From the NCBI GenBank assembly GCA_028868735.1, contig JAGWTW010000020.1:1-41440 (forward strand): a stretch of DNA of 41,440 nt, given 5' to 3'. A program made the position numbers and the translations under genes. Below the pieces are notes generated by a model. It did not search any database. It was given only the letters and a program-made list of their open reading frames with translations, and was not told the origin of the DNA. This document shows, one piece after another, positions 9,175 to 16,213 of this stretch (the first letter of the stretch is position 1; each line of letters opens with the position of its first letter). Source of the DNA: Hyphomicrobiales bacterium (GTDB lineage: Bacteria; Pseudomonadota; Alphaproteobacteria; Rhizobiales; Beijerinckiaceae).

Positions 9175-9352
9175 AAACGACGCAGACGAGACCTGCCCCC
9201 TCGGAACGTCGTGGATGGCCTGCTCTGGGGGGCAGGTCCATCCGAACCGCATGCCGGCGGTGGGGGCCATCGGCATGCGGTGGGCGGGCGGCCGGGGGGC
9301 CGCTCGCCCATTTCGCTCGGGAACCCTAAAGGACCCCGGCGCGTTCGTTTTT
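9175..9352 (+). ncRNA. candidate structured RNA or leader between the two repair gene pairs
   Basis: The 306-bp gap 9080-9385 contains an unusual run of inverted repeats. GACCTGCCCCC (9190-9200) pairs perfectly with 9228-9238. ACCGCATGCCG (9246-9256) pairs perfectly with 9271-9281. GGGCGGGCGGCC (9282-9293) pairs with 9298-9309 with one G-U. An outer stem can close the whole: AAACGACGC (9175-9183) with GCG-T-TCGTTT (9341-9350), leading into TTTTT at 9348-9352. The first hairpin competes with GGATGGCCTGC (9213-9223)/9232-9243. It could be a small RNA or the 5' leader of the secreted protein gene at 9386. The strand is an inference. I do not recognise the family. Confidence 0.4.
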
Positions 9353-9385
9353 GCAGCTTCGGCAAAGCCGACGTCGGAGAGTAGG

Positions 9386-9658
9386 ATGGAAAACCAGAGC
9401 GAACATATCCGCTTGAACCTGACGTCCCGGCTCATTCTGGGCGCAACCGCGGCGCTCGGCCTCGCGCTGCTCGCCAGCGCGGCCCCGTCCGCCGTCTCGG
9501 CGTCCGGCCGAGCTCCGCTGGTCTCGGCGTCCTCGCTCCAGACCCTCAGTTCGGCCCCCGGCATCTCGTTGGCCCGGGCGCAGGGGTCGGACGACGAGGA
9601 TTGCGTGCGCGTGACCGTCGGCGGTTCTACCCCCAATCGTCTGGTTTGCGCCGAATAG
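9386..9658 (+). CDS. small secreted protein of unknown function
   Basis: This 90-residue protein has a basic start (MENQSEHIRLNLTSR), a hydrophobic segment (about residues 16-31), and an Ala/Ser-rich stretch with possible signal peptidase sites near SAAPSAVSASG or after LARAQ. A short acidic mature part with two Cys follows (DDEDCVRV and LVCAE), so a disulfide is possible. A GGAGAGTAGG purine run precedes the ATG at 9386. I do not recognise the family. It lies inside the DNA repair locus, 40 bp before the exonuclease gene and in the same direction. Being exported, it is an unlikely part of the repair machinery. Codon use fits its neighbours. Confidence 0.6.
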   Translation: MENQSEHIRLNLTSRLILGATAALGLALLASAAPSAVSASGRAPLVSASSLQTLSSAPGISLARAQGSDDEDCVRVTVGGSTPNRLVCAE

Positions 9659-9698
9659 GATCGGCTCGACGCGGACCGCGCGATCCCTACATTAAAGC

Positions 9699-10754
9699 AT
9701 GACGCAAAAAACGGGCGCAGCGGACGTTCTTACCGTGACCGCGAACGGGCTTTACTGCCCTGCGGGCGACTTCCACATCGATCCGGCGCGTCGCGTGGCC
9801 AATGCGCTCATAACGCATGGCCACTCCGATCACGCGCGGCCCGGCCATCAAAAAGTGCTGGCCACCCGGCAGACGCTCGAGATCATGCGGCTGCGCCTCG
9901 GCGATCATTTCGCCGACGCTTCGCAGCAGATCGCCTATCGCGAACCGCTCGCGATCGGCGACGCGCGCGTGACATTCTTTCCGGCCGGACATGTGCTGGG
10001 GTCGGCGCAAATTCTGATCGAGGCGAACGGGCGCCGCGTCGTCGTATCCGGCGACTATAAACGCGCGCACGATCCGACCTGCGAATCGTTCGAGCCGGTC
10101 CGGTGCGACGCATTCGTCACGGAGGCGACGTTCGGTCTGCCGGTGTTCCGTCATCCGCCGACGAGCCAGGAAATAGGCCGCCTTCTCCAATCGATGCAAC
10201 TTTTTCCGGAGCGCGCGCATGTCGTCGGCGCCTATTCGCTCGGCAAGGCGCAGCGCATGCTCGCGCTGATCGCCGAAGCCGGATGGGACAGGCCCGTCTT
10301 TATTCACGGCGCCCTCGACAAGATTACAGAGCTTTATCGAAGCGAAGGCGCGCCGCTCTGCGATACGCGGAAGATCGCGGCGGCCGACAAGAAGAAGCTC
10401 GCTGGCGAAATCGTTCTTTGCCCGCCCTCCGCGATTTCCTCCGATCTGTGGCTCAGAAACTTTCCGGAGCCGCGCATCGGCTTCGCGTCCGGCTGGATGC
10501 GCGTAAGAGCGCGCGCCCGTCAGCGCGGCGTCGAACTGCCGCTCGTCGTTTCCGACCACGCCGACTGGAACGAGCTGTGCGCGACGATCGCCGACACCGG
10601 GTGTTCGGAAGTCTGGGTCACACATGGCGCGGAAGATGCGCTGGTCCATTGGGCGCGCATGCGCGGCCTCGCAGCAAAGCCGCTGCACCTGCTCGGCTTC
10701 GGAGACGAAGACGAGGCGGACGCCGTGCAGGACGCGCAAGAGACGACCTCATGA
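9699..10754 (+). CDS. ligase-associated DNA exonuclease (MBL fold, beta-CASP-like)
   Basis: This 351-residue metallo-beta-lactamase-fold nuclease carries the HxHxDH motif as THGHSDH (His40, His42, Asp44, His45), followed by PAGHVLGSAQI and SGDYKR, the hallmarks of the family that includes SNM1 and CPSF73. It corresponds to the exonuclease member of the ligase-associated set; the characterised homologue I recall degrades DNA with 3'-5' polarity. Its stop overlaps the ligase start (ATGA at 10751-10754), so the two are co-translated. The start at 9699 has only a weak upstream purine run, but MTQKTGAADVLTVTANGLYCP fits the family. Confidence 0.94.
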   Translation: MTQKTGAADVLTVTANGLYCPAGDFHIDPARRVANALITHGHSDHARPGHQKVLATRQTLEIMRLRLGDHFADASQQIAYREPLAIGDARVTFFPAGHVLGSAQILIEANGRRVVVSGDYKRAHDPTCESFEPVRCDAFVTEATFGLPVFRHPPTSQEIGRLLQSMQLFPERAHVVGAYSLGKAQRMLALIAEAGWDRPVFIHGALDKITELYRSEGAPLCDTRKIAAADKKKLAGEIVLCPPSAISSDLWLRNFPEPRIGFASGWMRVRARARQRGVELPLVVSDHADWNELCATIADTGCSEVWVTHGAEDALVHWARMRGLAAKPLHLLGFGDEDEADAVQDAQETTS

Positions 10755-12418
10755 ATCGTTTCGCCGAGCTTCTCGACCGTCTTTCGTTCGAGCCGTCGCG
10801 CAACGGCAAATTGCGGCTCATGACGGATTATTTCCGTCGCACGGAAGATCCGGAGCGCGGGTATGCGCTCGCCGCGCTGACGGGCGCGCTCGCCTTCCGT
10901 CACGCCAAACCCGCGGCTGTCCGCGCGTTGATCGCCGAGCGTATGGACCCGGCGCTTTTCGCCATGTCCTATGATTTCGTGGGCGATCTTTCGGAAACCG
11001 TCGCGCTCCTGTGGGGCGCGACCGGCGTCGTCGCCTCGCGCCCGGCGGGCTCCAATCATCCGCCGCTGACGCTTTCGGAAATCGTCGAAACGCTGTCGCG
11101 CGCAGGACGCCTCGATCTCGGGCGGCTGCTGGCGAGCTGGCTCGATTCGCTCGACGAGACCGGCCGCTGGGCGCTTTTGAAACTGATCACGGGCGCGCTG
11201 CGCGTGGGCGTTTCCGCGCGGCTCGCCAAGACCGCCGTCGCGGAGCTCGGACAGGTCGAACCCAACGACATCGAGCAGGTCTGGCACGGAATTGCGCCGC
11301 CCTATCTGCCGCTGTTCGCCTGGCTCGAAGGCAGGGCCGAGAAACCGTCGTCCATCGATCCCGCGCCGTTCCGCCCGGCCATGCTCGCGCAACCGCTGGA
11401 TGAGAAAAATTTCGACGATCTCGACCCGCGCGATTTCATCGGGGAGTGGAAGTGGGACGGAATCAGGTTGCAGGTTTCGGCCGGGCGCGATCCGTCCGGC
11501 GCGCGGATCTTGCGTCTTTTTTCGCGCACGGGCGAAGAGACGACGGGCGCGTTCCCGGATCTGGCCGATGCGCTCGGGCGGATCGAAGCGGACGCTTTCG
11601 CGCTCGATGGCGAGTTGCTGGTCGTGCGCGACGGACGCGTGCAGCCTTTCGGCGCATTGCAGCAGCGGCTCAACCGCAAGAGCGTAACCGCGAAACTCGT
11701 TTCTGAATTTCCGCTGCGGCTGCGCGCCTACGATATCATTGCCGAAGGCGACGAAGATTTGCGCGGCGCGCCATTCGAGGAACGCCGCAACCGCCTCGAG
11801 GCATTCGTCGCGAATTCACAAAGCCCTGCGCTCGATATTTCGCCTCTGGTGCGCTTCGACGACTGGCAGACGCTCGCAGCCGCGCGTGCAGATCCCGCCG
11901 CAGCCGGCGCAGGCGACGACGCCGCGGCGGTCGAAGGCGTCATGCTGAAACGACGCGATTCCATTTACACGCCGGGCCGTCCAACCGGTCCGTGGTTCAA
12001 GTGGAAGCGCGATCCCTTCAACATCGACGCGGTGCTGATGTATGCGCAACGCGGGCACGGCAAGCGCTCGTCCTTCTACTCGGACTATACGTTCGGCGTC
12101 TGGCGAACGTCGGAGGCGGGCGAGGAGCTCGTCCCGGTCGGCAAGGCCTATTTCGGCTTCACCGACGAGGAGCTGGCGAAGATCGATCGTCACGTGCGCG
12201 CGCACACGATCGAGAAATTCGGACCGGTGCGCGTCGTCGAACACGGATTGAACGCCGGTCTCGTGTTCGAGATCGCGTTCGAAGGATTGAACCGCTCCAC
12301 GCGGCATAAATCCGGCGTCGCCATGCGCTTTCCGCGCATCGCGCGCATCCGCTGGGACAAGCCCGCGGCTGAGGCCGACCGTATCGAAACGCTCGAGGCA
12401 ATGCTGCCGCCGACGTGA
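10751..12418 (+). CDS. ATP-dependent DNA ligase of the ligase-associated repair set
   Basis: This 555-residue ATP-dependent ligase begins with a helical DNA-binding domain (1 to about 200). The adenylation domain has the nucleotidyl-lysine motif EWKWDGIR (Lys234) and later motifs LDGELLV and EGVMLKRRDS; a C-terminal OB fold includes PTGPWFKWKRD. This matches the family called cisplatin damage response ATP-dependent ligase. It seals nicks and, with the exonuclease, helicase and PdeM, forms a repair module distinct from Ku/LigD end joining. The start overlaps the exonuclease stop by 4 bp. The gene ends 5 bp from the convergent permease gene with no terminator visible between. Confidence 0.95.
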   Translation: MNRFAELLDRLSFEPSRNGKLRLMTDYFRRTEDPERGYALAALTGALAFRHAKPAAVRALIAERMDPALFAMSYDFVGDLSETVALLWGATGVVASRPAGSNHPPLTLSEIVETLSRAGRLDLGRLLASWLDSLDETGRWALLKLITGALRVGVSARLAKTAVAELGQVEPNDIEQVWHGIAPPYLPLFAWLEGRAEKPSSIDPAPFRPAMLAQPLDEKNFDDLDPRDFIGEWKWDGIRLQVSAGRDPSGARILRLFSRTGEETTGAFPDLADALGRIEADAFALDGELLVVRDGRVQPFGALQQRLNRKSVTAKLVSEFPLRLRAYDIIAEGDEDLRGAPFEERRNRLEAFVANSQSPALDISPLVRFDDWQTLAAARADPAAAGAGDDAAAVEGVMLKRRDSIYTPGRPTGPWFKWKRDPFNIDAVLMYAQRGHGKRSSFYSDYTFGVWRTSEAGEELVPVGKAYFGFTDEELAKIDRHVRAHTIEKFGPVRVVEHGLNAGLVFEIAFEGLNRSTRHKSGVAMRFPRIARIRWDKPAAEADRIETLEAMLPPT

Positions 12419-12423
12419 CGCGC

Positions 12424-14184
12424 TCAAGCGCCCTTGTCGGGTTCGAGCACGTCGCCGTCCGCTTGCAGGAGACCCGCCAGGAACGCGCGTCCACGCGACC
12501 TGTCGCCGCCGCCGACGAAGCTCGTCGCGACGCCAACGGCCACGGCGGCGAAAAAACCGAGCACGGCGCCGTGCGCCAGCCGATGGACGGTCGGCTCGCC
12601 AGTCGCAAAAAGGGATTCCGCCGCGACAAGGCCGGTCGCGAGCGCAAACAGCGCGTCGACGGCGCGCGCACGCGGCCACAGCGCAAGGGCCATCAGCGGC
12701 GCGAGCGTCGTCGCCGAAAGCGCCAGAGCGACGCCGATGAGCACGCGCGGCTCGAGTTCGCGCGCCCCAGTCAGCAAGCCGCCCATGACGATCGCCGCAA
12801 GCAGGATCGCGCGCGCGATCGCCAGTCGCCGGCTCGTCAAGGCGGAACGGTCGCGCACATGATGGATCGCGTCGTTGCCAAGTGCGGTCGCGGCCGCCAG
12901 CAGACCTGCGGACGCCAGCGCAATTCCCACGCCGACGATCGCCGCCCATACGAGGCCGGACATGGCTGCGCCAAGCGCGGCCAGCGGCGGCAGCGCGGTG
13001 AGAAGGAAGACGCCGCGCGTGTCGATATCCTGCGGGCGCAGTTCGCCCGCGAAATTCGGCGTTCGCTGACATGCTGCGCGCGCTTGCGAAGGGCTCGGCG
13101 CCGATACGCCGCAAATGGCGACGAGCCGCGTGGCGCTTGCTGCGTAGATCGCGTCCGGCAACCGTTCGGGACGACGGCCGACCATCGTATCGACGAGAGC
13201 GAGCGTCGAGGCCGCAACGGTCGCACAGACGAGCGCCGCGGCGACCAGGCCCCAGAAAAGGCCGCCGAAGCCCGCACGCACGGCAGCGATGCGGTCGCGG
13301 ACGCCGACGAGCGGCGCAATCAGCGGCGCGAACGAGGCCATGCCGAGCGCCATGCCGGCCGAAAGCGAAAGGCTCGCAGGTTCTCCGGCGTCGCCTTGCC
13401 AGGCCTCGATCCGGCCGATCGCCGTTCTCCAGGCGTCGGGATCCCCGATGTAGGGCAACGGGATCGTCTGCTTGTGCAAGGCGAGAAGGAGGATCGGAAG
13501 CGCAAAACAGGCGATGAAAACGCCTCCCGTCGTCGCAGCGATCCAGATCGCGCCGGACTGGCCGCCCGGCCCCACCGCAAGAACAAGGACGAGACCGACC
13601 GCGACCGCCGCGGCTGGACGGTCCACGCCGGCGATCGTGCTCAACCCGGAGACAGCCGTCTCGTAACCGGCGAACGCGGCGATCAGGGCGGTCGCGCCGA
13701 CGACGGCGGCCACGCCAAGCCGCACCGGCAGCCGCTCGAAACGCGAAGCGACGAGATCGGACAGGGAAAATGCGCCGGTCTTGCGAAGATAGGGGCCGCT
13801 GACGAGTAAGGCGCAGACGAGCCCGCCCGCAAATCCGGCGAACACGCCGACGCCGGAATATCGATCGCTCACCGGAGGCGTGAACGGAATGATGAGCGCG
13901 AGCGCGATGGCGAGCGCCCCAACGCCCGCATAAGCCGGCGGAACGGCGCGCCCGGCCGCGTAGAAGCGCGAGACGCGCATCGTACGCAGGAGAAGGCCGA
14001 TCAGCGCAACGCCGGCCAGAAGCGCGGCGGGGCCGGCGGCGGCGATCAGGCGTTCGGGCGCGCCGACGCGGTCGATGAGGACGATCAGGCCGGCCGCCGC
14101 GGCGAAAGCCGCCATTGCAAAGGCGACGCGCCCGTCGATCGCGGCGCGCTCCGTGAGTTCATCGTCGGTCGGTTGTCGTCCCAA
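12424..14184 (-). CDS. sodium:solute symporter-like permease (SSS family)
   Basis: This protein of nearly 590 residues has about 13 hydrophobic segments and sequence features of the solute:sodium symporter family: RFYAAGRAVPPAYAG near the N-terminus (compare xFYxAGRxxP of acetate-type permeases), then RKTGAFSLSDLVASRF. The closest named relatives are ActP/VC_2705-type carboxylate permeases, but the substrate is not evident. No ATG fits the N-terminus. I favour the TTG at 14182-14184 because GGGGAG lies seven bases upstream; a TTG at 14199 is the alternative. It is divergent from a LuxR-type response regulator, as is common for carboxylate permeases under two-component control. Confidence 0.78.
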   Translation of the reverse strand: MGRQPTDDELTERAAIDGRVAFAMAAFAAAAGLIVLIDRVGAPERLIAAAGPAALLAGVALIGLLLRTMRVSRFYAAGRAVPPAYAGVGALAIALALIIPFTPPVSDRYSGVGVFAGFAGGLVCALLVSGPYLRKTGAFSLSDLVASRFERLPVRLGVAAVVGATALIAAFAGYETAVSGLSTIAGVDRPAAAVAVGLVLVLAVGPGGQSGAIWIAATTGGVFIACFALPILLLALHKQTIPLPYIGDPDAWRTAIGRIEAWQGDAGEPASLSLSAGMALGMASFAPLIAPLVGVRDRIAAVRAGFGGLFWGLVAAALVCATVAASTLALVDTMVGRRPERLPDAIYAASATRLVAICGVSAPSPSQARAACQRTPNFAGELRPQDIDTRGVFLLTALPPLAALGAAMSGLVWAAIVGVGIALASAGLLAAATALGNDAIHHVRDRSALTSRRLAIARAILLAAIVMGGLLTGARELEPRVLIGVALALSATTLAPLMALALWPRARAVDALFALATGLVAAESLFATGEPTVHRLAHGAVLGFFAAVAVGVATSFVGGGDRSRGRAFLAGLLQADGDVLEPDKGA

Positions 14185-14203
14185 TCCGAAGCTCCCCAAG
14201 CCC

Positions 14204-14232
14204 TTGACGGCTTGCGCCCTTCACGGTGCGAT
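14204..14232 (+). promoter_or_regulatory. possible promoter of the response regulator gene
   Basis: TTGACG (14204-14209) is followed after 17 bp by TGCGAT (14227-14232). The -35 is good but the -10 is poor. The site lies in the short divergent gap between the permease and the regulator. Confidence 0.25.
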
Positions 14233-14272
14233 GGATAGATGGCGGAAGCCGCGCTCACAAGGGCGACGCGTC

Positions 14273-14959
14273 ATGGGAGGCAAAGTGGCCGCGACTTCGA
14301 CCCGGATCCTGATCGCCGACGATCATCCCCTCGTGCGGGGCGCCCTGTCTCAAGCCGTCGCAGGCGCCGTGCCGGGCGCGGAAATCCTCGAGGCGGGCGA
14401 TCTCGACGGCGTCTCGAAGATCCTGACGGAGGGCAGCAATGTCGATCTCGTGCTGCTCGACCTCTCCATGCCCGGCGTGCGCGGATTTTCCGGCCTCATG
14501 TATCTGCGCGCCGAACATCCAGACGTGCCTGTCGTCATCGTCTCCGCCAACGAGGACCGGGGCGTGATCCGCCGCTGCATCGACTTCGGCGCTTCCGGGT
14601 TCGTGCCGAAGACGACGGATATCGAGGGGATGCGCTCGGCTGTTCGCAAGGTGCTGGAAGGAGAAATCTGGACCCCGCCGGACGTCGATCTGAGCGCGCC
14701 CGCCGACAAGGAGACGGCCGATCTCGTGCGGCGCATGGCCTCGCTCACCCCGCAACAGGTGCGTGTGCTGATGATGGTCTCGGCCGGGCTGCTCAACAAA
14801 CAGATCGCTTACGAGCTCAGCGTTTCGGAGGCGACGGTCAAAGCGCATGTGTCCGCGATCCTGACGAAGCTCGGCGTCGAAAGCCGGACGCAGGCTGTCA
14901 TCACCGCGGCCAAGGTCGAGAGTCTCGCAGGGGCGCCGGCGCTGCGCGCGACGGATTGA
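14273..14959 (+). CDS. LuxR/NarL-type two-component response regulator
   Basis: Residues 11-130 form a receiver domain: the acidic pair in IADDHP, phosphoacceptor Asp63 in LLDLSMPG, the Ser of IVSANED and the Lys of FVPKTT. A LuxR-type helix-turn-helix fills about 155-215 (LTPQQVRVLMM, LLNKQIAYELSVSEATVKAHVS). It is therefore a phosphorylation-controlled DNA-binding regulator. Translation may start at ATG 14273 or at GTG 14285; the GTG has GGGAGG four bases before it, so the shorter form is credible. No histidine kinase gene lies in the window. The divergent permease gene is a plausible target. Confidence 0.92.
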   Translation: MGGKVAATSTRILIADDHPLVRGALSQAVAGAVPGAEILEAGDLDGVSKILTEGSNVDLVLLDLSMPGVRGFSGLMYLRAEHPDVPVVIVSANEDRGVIRRCIDFGASGFVPKTTDIEGMRSAVRKVLEGEIWTPPDVDLSAPADKETADLVRRMASLTPQQVRVLMMVSAGLLNKQIAYELSVSEATVKAHVSAILTKLGVESRTQAVITAAKVESLAGAPALRATD

Positions 14960-15035
14960 CAGGCCGCAGGGGGCTTCCCATCTCCTGCGCGTCCGAGCAG
15001 ACCGCGACGACACAGCAACATGTTGGGACATCGCC

Positions 15036-15386
15036 ATGAGCGCCCCTGAATATCCCCGCCATCCCGCTTTCGAGCCGAGTGCGGTTCCTCCGGCGCAAGC
15101 GGCCGCGCCCGCCGCCGTTTCGCCACTCAACCGTTTTCTCGGCGGTCCGCCGGTCGCGGTGTTTCTGCGCCTGCTTTTCGTATCGCTCGTTGTAGGCGCG
15201 TTGCTCGTTTGGCTGAACATCCACCCATACGACGTGTTCTTCTGGATCCAGCGGTTCTTCAACCGGTTATGGATGCTCGGTTGGGACGCTGTGCGCGAGG
15301 TCGCCGAATATGTGCTGGCGGGCGCCGCGATCGTCGTACCCGTCTGGTTCGTGACGCGGCTCATCAGCGTGCGTCCGGCGCGCTGA
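15036..15386 (+). CDS. small membrane protein, likely DUF6460 family
   Basis: This 116-residue protein has a Pro/Ala-rich N-terminus (about 1-40), then two hydrophobic segments (about 43-62 and 88-107) separated by HPYDVFFWIQRFFNRLWMLGWDAV. The pattern matches a small inner-membrane protein common in Rhizobiales that I remember as DUF6460; the assignment is from memory. No enzymatic motif is present. It follows the response regulator by 76 bp, may be read from the same transcript, and converges on the small secreted protein gene ending at 15421. Confidence 0.7.
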   Translation: MSAPEYPRHPAFEPSAVPPAQAAAPAAVSPLNRFLGGPPVAVFLRLLFVSLVVGALLVWLNIHPYDVFFWIQRFFNRLWMLGWDAVREVAEYVLAGAAIVVPVWFVTRLISVRPAR

Positions 15387-15420
15387 GCATTTCACGCGCC
15401 TGCAATAGCTGGCGTCGACG

Positions 15421-15858
15421 TTACGGGACGACATCTACATTGACGGTTCGCCGGAACAAGCGGCCGCCGCCATTGGGTCCTATAATGCCGATGCCTATCT
15501 CGAAACGGTCTTTGCCGGGGCTCGCGCCGGCCTGGTACATGACCATGTTTCGTCCGCTGGTCGCGGCGCGGCCGAGTGCGCCTTGCTTGAAAACCCGGAC
15601 GACGTCGATGCTTCGCTGGCGCGGGCCGATTTCAATCGACATCTCGCAGGCTTGACCTGCGCGGACCTGAATCCATTCCTGCGGCGTTCCGTTCTTGCCA
15701 GTAAAGATCGTGTCGTCGCCGGTACAGGGCACGATCTGCGCGCGAGCAGATCCGGCGAAAGCGAAACCGAGCAAAACGGAAACTGCCCGCAACAGGCGAG
15801 GCGATGCAATCGATCGAGCCGGGCCGCGAACCCTGCCGTGAATTTTCTGGTCCGTCAT
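15421..15858 (-). CDS. small secreted protein, third gene of the caspase operon
   Basis: This 145-residue protein has a long basic n-region and then a hydrophobic stretch ending in SARAQ, a signal peptidase I type signal. The mature part of about 104 residues has two Cys (VPCTGDD and GQACEMS) and alternating hydrophobic residues (SIDVVRVF, NMVMYQA, RFEIGIGII, RTVNVDVVP), suggesting a beta-sandwich. The family is not recognised. Its ATG (15856-15858) overlaps the stop of the preceding small gene (ATGA), so it is coupled to that gene and belongs to the operon headed by the caspase-like protein. An upstream TTG at 15864 is possible but less likely. Confidence 0.72.
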   Translation of the reverse strand: MTDQKIHGRVRGPARSIASPRLLRAVSVLLGFAFAGSARAQIVPCTGDDTIFTGKNGTPQEWIQVRAGQACEMSIEIGPRQRSIDVVRVFKQGALGRAATSGRNMVMYQAGASPGKDRFEIGIGIIGPNGGGRLFRRTVNVDVVP

Positions 15859-16208
15859 TCGCAATATCTCCGGTCATTGAAAACCAGACATCTGCCATGC
15901 TCCGGCCGCTCGATCGCGACCGGCTCGCGCCGGGGGGCGCCTGTGCTGGCAAATCGCGTCCTGCGCCGATGCGGCCCCGCCAGAGCGCGCGCGCGGTCGA
16001 CGATCTCCAGTTTGACGGATTGCGCCGGCGCGCCGCCTGGCGCGAATTTAATGCGGCACTGGCCGGATCGCGTGATGACCACTGTGATTTTGCTCGCACA
16101 GCCCGCGCACAGAATTTGCGCGGGAATTTCGCACACGGCGGCGATCGCGTCCGCGGAACCGGCGCCAAGAGCGGCGACGAAGGCGATCGGGAGAACGTTC
16201 AGCCTCAT
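15855..16208 (-). CDS. small secreted Cys-rich protein with the caspase-type C-terminal motif
   Basis: This 117-residue protein has a signal peptide (MRLNVLPIAFVAALGAGSADA). A compact region with several Cys follows (AAVCEIPAQILCAGCAS and SGQCRIKF), then a basic, Pro-containing linker, and it ends in RCLVFNDRRYCE. That ending closely matches the end of the caspase-family protein encoded just upstream (RCFTFNGRNYCE). The ATG at 16206-16208 lies 5 bp after the caspase gene stop, and the gene overlaps the next one by 4 bp. I do not recognise the family. The shared tail suggests that both proteins meet the same partner or surface, which is an inference. Confidence 0.72.
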   Translation of the reverse strand: MRLNVLPIAFVAALGAGSADAIAAVCEIPAQILCAGCASKITVVITRSGQCRIKFAPGGAPAQSVKLEIVDRARALAGPHRRRTRFASTGAPRREPVAIERPEHGRCLVFNDRRYCE

Positions 16209-16213
16209 GTCTG

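Noticed and set aside
9171..9352. Firm call of 6S RNA
   Set aside because: Length and one short motif fit, but the local multi-hairpin pattern does not give the long rod with central bubble, and I cannot run a covariance search.
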